Made by a program: the position numbers and the translations under genes
Shown here: positions 1-5,831 of the stretch, one piece after another
Layout: each line of letters begins with the position of its first letter
Position numbering within the stretch: position 1 is the first letter of the stretch
Source: an uncultured Paracoccaceae bacterium
GTDB lineage: Bacteria > Pseudomonadota > Alphaproteobacteria > Rhodobacterales > Rhodobacteraceae
Reading direction: 5' to 3'
Length of the DNA: 9,081 nt
Assembly: GCA_937907485.1 (NCBI GenBank)
Contig: CALESR010000393.1
Coordinates: 1-9,081 of the forward strand
Notes under the pieces: generated by a model
What the model was told of the DNA's origin: nothing
The model's database searches: none
Seen by the model: only the letters and a program-made list of their open reading frames with translations

Positions 1-158
1 TGGGCGGCTTTTGGGCGGACGGCACCGAATTGCCCGCAGATGCCGACCTTGGCGGCACCGAGGTGCATGGCCGCCTCTGGATCAAACGGGCGCGTCGCGG
101 CAACGCACCGTTGCGCACGACGGATTTCGGCCTGTCGTTCGGCTATACCTATTCCTGA
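1..158 (+). CDS. C-terminal end of an unidentified protein, possibly an outer-membrane beta-barrel
   Basis: An open frame (codons beginning at base 3) runs in from the left edge and ends at TGA 156-158, giving about 51 residues ending in DFGLSFGYTYS. I do not recognise the family. Two stretches with alternating polar and hydrophobic/aromatic residues (around EVHGRLWIKRA and TTDFGLSFGYTYS), separated by a basic glycine-containing turn, would fit the last two strands of an outer-membrane beta-barrel. However, the final residue is Ser rather than the usual Phe or Trp, so this is only a suggestion. The frame is supported by G/C-rich third positions and by its end, which overlaps the converging regulator gene by 10 bp (149-158). 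Most of the gene lies outside the window, so its start, length and function cannot be judged. Confidence 0.5.
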   Translation, partial: GGFWADGTELPADADLGGTEVHGRLWIKRARRGNAPLRTTDFGLSFGYTYS

Positions 159-568
159 CGTTTGCGTGCGCGGATCAGTGTGTGCTGGCTGACGATCTCA
201 TACCCCAGCGCGCGGACAATCTCGGCGCGCAGGCGGTTGATTTCGGCGCTGGTGACCTCGATCAGCGCGCCGGTGTCGATATCGACCAGATGGTCATGCT
301 CGGCTGTCGGGGTGATCTCGAACCGCGAGGGTTCGTTTTCCAGATTTAGCCGCCGGATCAGCCCGGCCTCTTCCAACGCCGATAGCGTCCGGTAAACGGT
401 CGCCAGCGACAGCGAGTCATCCAGCGCCTTGACGCGCAGGAACAACTCATCGGCGCTGGGATGATCGACCGAGTCCACCAGCATCGACAGCAAGGTCATG
501 CGCTGCTGCGTCACGCGCAAACCGGCGTCGCGCAAGGCTTGGGCAAAATCGGTGGTTTCAGCGCACAT
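149..568 (-). CDS. mur: Fur-family metalloregulator, probably manganese-responsive Mur/Fur
   Basis: 139-residue cytoplasmic transcriptional repressor of the Fur superfamily, of usual length. The N-terminal winged-helix DNA-binding domain spans about residues 8-85, with the recognition helix in SLATVYRTLSALEEAGL (54-70). The C-terminal dimerisation and metal-binding domain follows from about 86. Residues aligning with the Fur metal ligands are H36, E84, H91, H93, E104 and H129. The CxxC zinc motif of E. coli Fur (in LICLDCG) is replaced by LVDIDTG (94-100), and the only cysteine is C2. This is typical of alphaproteobacterial Fur/Mur proteins that sense Mn(II) rather than iron. The start ATG (566-568) follows a good Shine-Dalgarno sequence. 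The gene is divergent from sitABCD, the expected Mur target, and two operator-like sites lie between them, so autoregulation is also possible. Zur or an iron-sensing Fur are alternatives; the sit neighbourhood favours Mn. The family call is near certain, the metal is inferred. Confidence 0.9.
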   Translation of the reverse strand: MCAETTDFAQALRDAGLRVTQQRMTLLSMLVDSVDHPSADELFLRVKALDDSLSLATVYRTLSALEEAGLIRRLNLENEPSRFEITPTAEHDHLVDIDTGALIEVTSAEINRLRAEIVRALGYEIVSQHTLIRARKRQE

Positions 569-572
569 CGGG

Positions 573-578
573 CCTCCT
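573..578 (-). promoter_or_regulatory. Ribosome binding site of the Fur-family gene
   Basis: On the minus strand AGGAGG lies four bases before the ATG at 566-568. It is a near-perfect Shine-Dalgarno sequence and fixes the start of the regulator. Confidence 0.75.
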
Positions 579-621
579 GTCCGTCAGTCTTGCCGCAGCA
601 TGGGGGCCGAGACAAGCACAA

Positions 622-639
622 AGATGCGAGTGAGTCGCA
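622..639. promoter_or_regulatory. Operator-like site 1 (perfect inverted repeat) upstream of sitA
   Basis: TGCGA-GTGAG-TCGCA (625-639) is a perfect 5-bp inverted repeat with a 5-bp spacer. It sits immediately upstream of the candidate -35 box of sitA, in the region shared with the divergent Fur-family gene. The stretch AGATGCGAGTGAGT (622-635) recurs at 651-664 with one mismatch. Purine-rich TGCRA arms of this style are typical of Mur/Fur sites in alphaproteobacteria. Binding by the neighbouring regulator is inferred. Confidence 0.55.
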
Positions 640-645
640 AAAGCC

Positions 646-676
646 TTGACAGATGCGAATGAGTGTCATTTACATA
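646..676 (+). promoter_or_regulatory. Candidate sigma-70-type promoter of sitABCD
   Basis: TTGACA at 646-651 is a perfect -35 hexamer. The -10 is less clear: TTTACA (669-674, spacing 17) and TACATA (671-676, spacing 19) each match the consensus at three positions and lie in the only A/T-rich stretch before sitA. Transcription would begin shortly before the ribosome binding site at 684-690. Operator-like site 2 covers the spacer and reaches the -10, as expected for repression by blocking RNA polymerase. Confidence 0.5.
651..670. promoter_or_regulatory. Operator-like site 2, Fur-box-like core over the sitA promoter
   Basis: AGATGCGAATGAGT (651-664) repeats site 1 at 13 of 14 positions. It runs into AATGA-GTG-TCATT (658-670), a perfect 5-bp inverted repeat with a 3-bp centre. 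The same arms and spacing occur in the core of the classical E. coli Fur box (AATGA-TAA-TCATT); over the full 19-bp box I count 12 matches. The centre at 664 is 32 bp from the centre of site 1 (632), about three helical turns, so two dimers could sit on the same face of the DNA. Protein binding is inferred. Confidence 0.55.
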
Positions 677-683
677 TAGGGGA

Positions 684-690
684 ACCGGAG
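684..690 (+). promoter_or_regulatory. Ribosome binding site of sitA
   Basis: ACCGGAG lies six bases before the ATG at 697. It supports this start over the in-frame ATG at 646, which would place the -35 box and operator inside the gene and put 17 non-signal residues before the signal peptide. Confidence 0.6.
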
Positions 691-696
691 TTTCCC

Positions 697-1593
697 ATGC
701 GCTTGCCCCCTCTTGCCCTGTTGTCCCTCGCCCTGTTGCCCAATGCCGCGTTGGCGGACCGGCTGACCGTCGTCACCACCTTTACCGTGCTGGCCGACAT
801 GGCGCAAAATGTCGCGGGTGATGCCGCCGACGTGGTGTCGATTACCCGGCCCGGCGCCGAGATCCACGGCTATCAACCGACCCCGCGCGACATTCTACGC
901 GCGCAAGACGCCGATCTGATCCTGTGGAACGGCCTCAATCTGGAGCTCTGGTTCGAGCAATTCCTGCACAATCTGGGCGATGTGCCATCAGCGACGCTGA
1001 GTGACGGCATCGCGCCGATTGCGATTTCGGCGGGCAGTTATGAGGGGATGGCCAATCCGCATGCCTGGATGGGGCTGGACAATGCGCTGGTCTATATCGC
1101 CAACATCCGCGACGCGCTGAGTGGCGCCGATCCGGCGAATGCCGAGACATATTCCGCCAATGCCGAGGCTTACAGCGCCGCCCTGCGTGCCACACTGGAG
1201 CCCCTGCGCGACCGCATCGCGCAGATCCCCGAGGCGCAGCGCTGGCTGGTCACCTGCGAGGGGGCGTTCAGCTATCTGGCACGCGATTTCGGCATGCAGG
1301 AGCTTTACCTCTGGCCGATGAACGCCGACCAGATGGGCACGCCCCGGCAGGTGCGCACGGTGATCGACGGGGTGCGCGAGCATGGCATTCCGGCGGTGTT
1401 TTGTGAGAGCACGGTCAACAACGCGCCCGCCGAACAGATCGCCCGCGAAACCGGCGCGCTCTTTGGTGGGGTGCTTTATGTCGACAGTCTGTCCGAGCCG
1501 GATGGCCCGGTGCCGACATATCTCGATTTGCTGAGGGTGACCGCAGAAACCATTGCGACCGGGCTTGCCGAGGGGATGCAGGCAAGGCCATGA
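697..1593 (+). CDS. sitA: SitA: periplasmic Mn(II)/Fe(II)-binding protein of an ABC importer
   Basis: 298-residue solute-binding protein of the cluster A-I (ZnuA/PsaA/YfeA) family, usual length. It captures Mn(II), possibly also Fe(II), in the periplasm and delivers it to the SitCD channel. A signal peptide covers residues 1-20 (hydrophobic core LPPLALLSLALL, likely cleavage after ALA). The four expected metal ligands are visible: H57 in AEIHGYQPTP, H122 in NPHAWM, E188 in VTCEGAFSYL and D263 in YVDSLSEPDG. They match the YfeA ligands with a constant offset of 19. The phrases ILWNGLNLELWFEQF and ELYLWPMNADQMGTP are characteristic of the SitA/YfeA branch. The protein lacks the long His-rich loop common in ZnuA, which argues against a dedicated zinc binder. 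It is the first gene of the operon, and its stop codon overlaps the sitB start (ATGA). Expression is probably controlled by the operator-like sites upstream. Confidence 0.93.
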   Translation: MRLPPLALLSLALLPNAALADRLTVVTTFTVLADMAQNVAGDAADVVSITRPGAEIHGYQPTPRDILRAQDADLILWNGLNLELWFEQFLHNLGDVPSATLSDGIAPIAISAGSYEGMANPHAWMGLDNALVYIANIRDALSGADPANAETYSANAEAYSAALRATLEPLRDRIAQIPEAQRWLVTCEGAFSYLARDFGMQELYLWPMNADQMGTPRQVRTVIDGVREHGIPAVFCESTVNNAPAEQIARETGALFGGVLYVDSLSEPDGPVPTYLDLLRVTAETIATGLAEGMQARP

Positions 1594-2492
1594 TATCCCG
1601 GCAAGCCGCGCAAGAAAGGCTGATGATGACGAGCGACAGCGCCGTTGGCGCAGGTATCGACGCACAGGGCGTGACCGTCACCTACCGCAGCGGGCTGACC
1701 GCCCTGCGCGACGCCAGTTTCCAGATTCCTCGCGGAACGATCACTGCGCTGGTGGGGGTGAACGGCGCCGGAAAATCGACCCTGTTCAAGGCGATCATGG
1801 GCTTTGTGCCACTCGCGCGCGGCACGATTACCCTGCTGGGCCGGCCCGTGCGCGAAGCGCTGCGTCAGAACCTTGTCGCCTATGTGCCGCAGGCCGAGGA
1901 GGTCGACTGGTCCTTTCCGGTGCTGGTCGAGGACGTGGTGATGATGGGGCGTTACGGCAAGATGGGGTTCTTTCGCCGCCCCTCGCCTGCCGACCGCGCA
2001 GCCGTCGACGCCGCTCTGAACCGGGTGAACATGCAGGATTTTCGTCACCGGCAGATTGGCGAGCTTTCGGGCGGACAGAAGAAACGCGTGTTTCTGGCCC
2101 GCGCGCTGGCGCAAGAGGGGCAGGTGATCTTGCTCGACGAGCCCTTTACCGGCGTCGATGTAAAAACCGAAGAAGCGATCATCACCCTGCTGCACGAATT
2201 GCGCGCCGAGGGGCGGGTGATGCTGGTGTCGACGCATAACCTCGGTTCGGTGCCGGAATTCTGCGACCGGGTGGTGCTGGTCAAGGGCACCGTGCTGGCG
2301 CATGGGCCGACCGACAGCACCTTTACCCGCGACAATCTGGAACGCGCCTTTGGCGGCGTGCTGCGCCACATCACGCTGGGCGGCAACGCGCTGCATGACG
2401 ATGACGACCCGCGCGCCGTGTCGATCCTGACCGATGACGAGCGCCCGCTGGTGCAATACGGCAACCGCACCCACACGCGTGAGGGGTCATGA
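1590..2492 (+). CDS. sitB: SitB: ATP-binding subunit of the Mn(II)/Fe(II) ABC importer
   Basis: ABC ATPase, 300 residues from the first ATG, powering metal import through SitC/SitD on the cytoplasmic face. Motifs in order: Walker A GVNGAGKS (56-63), Q-loop Q101 in YVPQAEEVDW, signature LSGGQ (159-163), Walker B VILLDEP (179-185) with catalytic E184, and switch H216 in STHN. The acidic C-terminal tail (LHDDDDPRAV, then LTDDERP) is a conserved-looking feature of SitB/YfeB proteins. Start choice: ATG 1590 overlaps the sitA stop in an ATGA, like the other two junctions of the operon. The ATGs at 1623 and 1626 lie after AAGAAAGG (1612-1619) and remove 11 or 12 residues that look unlike the family N-terminus. 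Either start keeps the whole domain. All catalytic residues are present, so the subunit should be functional. Confidence 0.92.
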   Translation: MISRQAAQERLMMTSDSAVGAGIDAQGVTVTYRSGLTALRDASFQIPRGTITALVGVNGAGKSTLFKAIMGFVPLARGTITLLGRPVREALRQNLVAYVPQAEEVDWSFPVLVEDVVMMGRYGKMGFFRRPSPADRAAVDAALNRVNMQDFRHRQIGELSGGQKKRVFLARALAQEGQVILLDEPFTGVDVKTEEAIITLLHELRAEGRVMLVSTHNLGSVPEFCDRVVLVKGTVLAHGPTDSTFTRDNLERAFGGVLRHITLGGNALHDDDDPRAVSILTDDERPLVQYGNRTHTREGS

Positions 2493-3343
2493 GCGTTCTG
2501 CTCGAACCCTTTGCCTATTCCTACATGACCAATGCGATGTGGGTCTCGGCACTGGTCGGCGCGGTCTGCGCGTTCCTCTCGGCCTATCTGATGCTGAAAG
2601 GCTGGAGCCTGATCGGCGACGCGCTGTCGCATTCGGTGGTGCCCGGGGTGGCGGGGGCCTATCTGCTGGGCCTGCCCTTTGCATTGGGGGCCTTCCTGTC
2701 GGGCGGGCTGGCGGCGGCGGCGATGTTGTTTCTGTCAAACCGCTCGGGGCTGAAGTCGGATGTGGTGATCGGCATGATCTTTACCGGCTTTTTCGGACTT
2801 GGGCTGTTCCTGATCTCGATCAACCCGGTGGCGGTTTCGGTGCAGACGATCACCATGGGCAATATCCTGGCCATCGCGCCTGCCGATACGCTGCAACTGG
2901 CGATCATCGGGCTGGTCTCGCTTGCCGTGCTGACCGCCAAGTGGAAAGACCTGATGGTGGTCTTCTTTGACGAGAACCACGCCCGCAGCATCGGTCTGCG
3001 GCCGGGGCTGCTGAAGGGGGTGTTCTTCATGCTGCTCTCGGCCAGTATCGTTGCGGCGATGCAGACGGTGGGGGCGTTTCTGGTCATCGCGCTGGTGGTG
3101 ACGCCGGGGGCGACGGCCTATCTGCTGACTGACCGGTTCCCCCGCTTGATCCTGCTGTCGGTTGCCATCGGCGCGCTGACCTCGTTCTTTGGCGCCTATG
3201 CCAGCTTTTTCCTCGATGGCGCGACGGGTGGGGTGATCGTCTGCCTGCAGACGCTGATCTTTCTGGCTGCCTTTGTCTGGGCGCCAAAACACGGGCTGCT
3301 GGCCGCCCGCCGCCGTGCCGCGCAGGCCTTGGGGGCGCCATGA
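2489..3343 (+). CDS. sitC: SitC: first membrane permease of the Mn(II)/Fe(II) ABC importer
   Basis: 284-residue, strongly hydrophobic integral membrane protein of the ABC-3 (ZnuB/MntB/YfeC) permease family, with roughly eight predicted membrane segments by eye. It forms half of the translocation channel. The family motif LKGWSLIGDALSHSVVPG (36-53) carries the conserved Asp and His of the metal path. The loop around FFDENHARSIGL (159-170) corresponds to the coupling region that contacts the ATPase, and VTPGATAYLL (204-213) is the conserved late-helix motif. ATG 2489 overlaps the sitB stop (ATGA), with GAGGGG just before it. It is clearly paralogous to the next gene, sitD, with the motifs at equivalent positions. 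Two different permease genes in the operon distinguish Sit/Yfe systems from single-permease ZnuABC and MntABC systems. Confidence 0.92.
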   Translation: MSVLLEPFAYSYMTNAMWVSALVGAVCAFLSAYLMLKGWSLIGDALSHSVVPGVAGAYLLGLPFALGAFLSGGLAAAAMLFLSNRSGLKSDVVIGMIFTGFFGLGLFLISINPVAVSVQTITMGNILAIAPADTLQLAIIGLVSLAVLTAKWKDLMVVFFDENHARSIGLRPGLLKGVFFMLLSASIVAAMQTVGAFLVIALVVTPGATAYLLTDRFPRLILLSVAIGALTSFFGAYASFFLDGATGGVIVCLQTLIFLAAFVWAPKHGLLAARRRAAQALGAP

Positions 3344-4167
3344 TCGAGATCCTGCTGCAACCCTTTCAGTTCGGCTTCATGCAGAACGCCTTTCTGGTCG
3401 CCGCCATCGTCGCCGTGCCGACCGCGCTGCTGTCGTGCTTTCTGGTACTGAAAGGCTGGGCGCTGATGGGCGATGCGGTCAGCCATGCGGTGCTGCCGGG
3501 CATCGTGCTGGCCTATCTGGCCGGGTTGCCGCTGATCCTGGGCGCCTTTGCTGCCGGAATGGTGACGACGCTGGCGACCGGCTGGCTGGCGCAGAATTCC
3601 CGGGTCAAGCAGGACACCGTGATGGGCGTGGTGTTTTCCGGCATGTTCGCCTTGGGGATCGTGATTTTTGTCGCGGTGCCGACCAATCTGCATCTGGATC
3701 ACATCCTGTTCGGCAATCTGCTGGGCGTTGGCCCTGACGACCTGTGGACCGCCGGGCTGATCGCGCTGGTGGTCAGCGCCGGGTTGTTGCTGCGCTGGAA
3801 GGACCTGATGCTGCACACCTTTGACCCAGCGCAGGCGCGGGCCTCGGGGTTGGCGGTGGGTTGGCTGCATTATGGGCTGCTGACGGCGCTGTCGCTGACC
3901 ATTGTCGCCACGCTGACGGCAACCGGGTTGATTCTGGCGGTCGGGCTGTTGATCGCACCCGGGGCAATCGCCTTTCTCATGGTGCGCAGCTTCGGGCGCA
4001 TGCTGGTCGTCGCTGTAGCGGCGTGTCTGGCCTCGATGCTGGCCGGCGTTTACCTCAGCTTTCATCTCGACAGCGCCCCGGCGCCGACCATCATTCTGGT
4101 GCTGACCGCCGTGTTCATCGCCGCCTTTGTGCGCCGCCTGAGGTTGACAGCGCGCGCCAGCGGCTAA
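3340..4167 (+). CDS. sitD: SitD: second membrane permease of the Mn(II)/Fe(II) ABC importer
   Basis: 275-residue polytopic ABC-3 family permease, the partner of SitC in the channel. The family motif appears as LKGWALMGDAVSHAVLPG (37-54), the coupling-loop region as HTFDPAQARASGL (159-171), and IAPGAIAFLM (205-214) matches the late motif. Its start ATG overlaps the sitC stop in an ATGA, so the two permeases are probably made in equal amounts by translational coupling. The gene ends the operon: TAA (4165-4167) overlaps by 4 bp the stop codon of the converging NicO-type gene. No stem-loop followed by a T run was seen at the end, so transcription from both sides probably reads into the opposite gene or stops by Rho. 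Confidence 0.92.
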   Translation: MIEILLQPFQFGFMQNAFLVAAIVAVPTALLSCFLVLKGWALMGDAVSHAVLPGIVLAYLAGLPLILGAFAAGMVTTLATGWLAQNSRVKQDTVMGVVFSGMFALGIVIFVAVPTNLHLDHILFGNLLGVGPDDLWTAGLIALVVSAGLLLRWKDLMLHTFDPAQARASGLAVGWLHYGLLTALSLTIVATLTATGLILAVGLLIAPGAIAFLMVRSFGRMLVVAVAACLASMLAGVYLSFHLDSAPAPTIILVLTAVFIAAFVRRLRLTARASG

Positions 4168-5027
4168 AGCAATCGCGCCGCCGCCAGCGCGGCCAGCACC
4201 GCGATGGTGCCGCCAAGACCGACCTCGATCAGCGGGAGTCCGCGCGACGGCGCCCGCCCTGCCACCAGCCCGCGACGCGCCGTGCCGCCGATCAGCGCTG
4301 CCGAAACCGTCACCACCAGCGTGCCGAACCCCATGACAAAGGCGCCGAGGATCCCCAGCGCGTCCAGTTCCAGCCGCCAGGTCAGCGCCAGCAGCACCAA
4401 CGCGCCGGTGCAGGGCCTCAGCGCGACCGCACCAACGAGGAGCGCGGCCTCATGCCACGAGGTCGCGGCCCTCAGCGCGGCGACATCAGGCACATGGGCG
4501 CAGCCGCAATCGGGGCCGTGTTCATGGTGCGCAGACTCGGTTGGCACAAGATGCCGCGTGCCACGCCAGAGCACCACCAGCCCCAGCACGGCCAAGGCCA
4601 GCAGGGCAAAGGGCTCGATCAGGCCCGCCACACCCTCGACCCGCTCGCGCGAGCCACCAAAGGCCCAGATGGCCGCGTAAACGGCCATCACCGCCACCGC
4701 CGCCTGCATCAGCGAGGTCAGCGCCGCCAGCCCGGCGAGCCAACGCAACGAGGCGCCGGTGCTCAGCGCATAGCCCGCCAGCACGGCCTTGCCATGCCCC
4801 GGCCCGGCGGCATGCAGCAGGCCATACGCGAAACACAGGCCCAGAAAGCCGCTGACCGCCCCCGGCTGCCCGGCCCGGAGCGCCCGCAGCGCGCCGCCAA
4901 GCGCGCTCTGGTAATGGTGCTGCAGCGACAGAACCCAACGCGCAACCACCCCGTCCAGCCCGGCCAGCAGGGCGATCAGCACCAGCGCGCCCAGCACTCC
5001 CAAAGCGATGGCCAACCTCAGCCGCAT
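4164..5027 (-). CDS. NicO/RcnA-family divalent metal transporter (nickel/cobalt type)
   Basis: 287-residue inner-membrane protein with about six to seven hydrophobic segments, of the NicO family (COG2215, related to RcnA). The family motif HAAGPGHGK (72-80) is intact and would line the metal site. A second conserved motif, RPCTGAL (204-210), begins a later helix. Between them is a soluble loop rich in metal ligands, HHEHGPDCGCAH (167-178), reminiscent of the His-rich loop of RcnA. The family moves Ni(II)/Co(II); both export and uptake roles have been described or proposed, and direction cannot be read from the sequence. Its start overlaps the end of the upstream DUF1007 gene by 10 bp, with GAGG five bases before the ATG, so the two genes form an operon. 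This pairing recurs widely and suggests a joint function. Metal identity is uncertain; zinc or manganese are possible given the neighbourhood. Confidence 0.85.
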   Translation of the reverse strand: MRLRLAIALGVLGALVLIALLAGLDGVVARWVLSLQHHYQSALGGALRALRAGQPGAVSGFLGLCFAYGLLHAAGPGHGKAVLAGYALSTGASLRWLAGLAALTSLMQAAVAVMAVYAAIWAFGGSRERVEGVAGLIEPFALLALAVLGLVVLWRGTRHLVPTESAHHEHGPDCGCAHVPDVAALRAATSWHEAALLVGAVALRPCTGALVLLALTWRLELDALGILGAFVMGFGTLVVTVSAALIGGTARRGLVAGRAPSRGLPLIEVGLGGTIAVLAALAAARLL

Positions 5028-5665
5028 GTCAGCCTCACGGTGTCAGCGAATTGCGCGCCCAGAAATGGCAGGTTGTTTTCGTTCATCAGGTCTTCTTCGC
5101 TGAGCGCGGCGAGTGCCGCATCCATCAGCCGTTGCGCCGCGCCGGTATCGGCAGGCTCGACCGTCAGCGCGCAGCCTGCGGGGCCTTCAAGAGCAGGGTC
5201 AGGAAGCAGTTGGTAATAGGAATAATACGTCGGATCATAGATCGACAGCACGATCGGCGCCAGCGCGGCATCCAGCGGCTGCACCAGATCCCGGCGGTGG
5301 GAAAACACCACCCGGCCCATAATCAGCCGCCCGGTCGCCGCCAGCGGGCCGCTCAACTCGGCCTCCAGTCCGGCCTGCGTCACATGCAGATCGCCGTCGA
5401 ACCCGCCGTCCCATTCGCCGGCCAGCCGGTCGAGCGCGGCGGTTTCCTCGGGCGTCAGCACGCCGTCGAGGTCGGGGTCGATCCCCAGATCCTCGATCGC
5501 CAGCAGCGAGGTCAGGTCATCATAGACCCAGACCACGCTGACCCCCTGCAACTGCCCCTGTTGGCCGACATGCAGCACCAGACCGGTCTCGATGAAGATA
5601 TGCGGATGCGCCCGCGCCATCGGGGCGCAGACGAGCAAGGTCAGCAGGGTCAGGACCGCGCGCAT
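5018..5665 (-). CDS. DUF1007-family secreted metal-associated protein with an EF-hand-like loop
   Basis: 215-residue protein of the DUF1007 family (COG3683), commonly found beside NicO-type transporters. A clear signal peptide (MRAVLTLLTLLVCAPMARA, 1-19) would expose a mature N-terminus starting HPH (H20, H22), a conserved start for the family and a plausible amino-terminal metal site. Residues 63-74, DPDLDGVLTPEE, fit the EF-hand calcium loop pattern D-x-D-x-D-G-x-L-x-x-x-E exactly. Two cysteines remain after processing (C165, C214) and may form a disulfide. A tyrosine-rich stretch (YDPTYYSYYQ, 143-152) is also typical of the family. The likely role is periplasmic handling of divalent metal for the NicO partner encoded immediately downstream with a 10-bp overlap; the family's biochemistry is not established. 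Older databases call this pair an uncharacterised ABC transporter, but no ATPase is present here. Confidence 0.82.
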   Translation of the reverse strand: MRAVLTLLTLLVCAPMARAHPHIFIETGLVLHVGQQGQLQGVSVVWVYDDLTSLLAIEDLGIDPDLDGVLTPEETAALDRLAGEWDGGFDGDLHVTQAGLEAELSGPLAATGRLIMGRVVFSHRRDLVQPLDAALAPIVLSIYDPTYYSYYQLLPDPALEGPAGCALTVEPADTGAAQRLMDAALAALSEEDLMNENNLPFLGAQFADTVRLTCG

Positions 5666-5831
5666 GGCACCGTATCTAGACCGAGAGCCGCTGGCCTGCC
5701 AAGCCCTTGAGGTTGCATCACAGCTTGTCGATCACGTTCTCTTGCACTGGGGGGGCAATTGGTTCAGTTTGTGAATTCTGGTGGGTCATCGCGGGATTGG
5801 CTCTGAACGCAGCGACAGCACGAGTTTCACC
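5666..5831. other. Intergenic gap between the DUF1007 gene and the NRPS gene
   Basis: This 166-bp gap should hold the divergent promoters of the DUF1007/NicO pair and the synthetase. It contains a run of seven G at 5749-5755, flanked by TTGC and GCAA, and an A/T-richer patch with CAATTG and GAATTC (about 5757-5779). I could not identify convincing -35/-10 pairs, a Zur, Fur or NikR-type palindrome, a riboswitch or a terminator. Confidence 0.5.

Noticed and set aside
646..696. An upstream in-frame ATG for sitA adding 17 residues.
   Set aside because: It would start inside the candidate -35 box and operator and place polar residues before a clean signal peptide. ATG 697 has a ribosome binding site six bases upstream.
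1476..2474. A long minus-strand open frame (332 codons) opposite sitB, with similar ones opposite sitA and sitC/sitD.
   Set aside because: They mirror well-supported sit genes and have the His/Gln/Arg-rich composition typical of antisense translation of GC-rich genes.
697..4167. Reading the operon as a ZnuABC-type zinc importer.
   Set aside because: There are two permease genes, the binding protein has no long His-rich loop, and SitA/YfeA-specific phrases and ligands are present, all favouring Mn/Fe import.
4120..4200. A rho-independent terminator at the end of the sit operon.
   Set aside because: The region is GC-rich and can pair locally, but no stem-loop followed by a T run is visible on either strand.
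3861..5216. A 451-codon plus-strand open frame spanning the end of sitD and the NicO/DUF1007 pair.
   Set aside because: It crosses two gene boundaries in opposite orientation, has low-complexity Arg/Gln-rich composition, and opposes two genes with clear family motifs.
5592..5774. A 60-codon plus-strand frame reaching into the gap before the NRPS gene.
   Set aside because: Its first part is antisense to the signal peptide of the DUF1007 protein, it has no ribosome binding site and no recognisable sequence.
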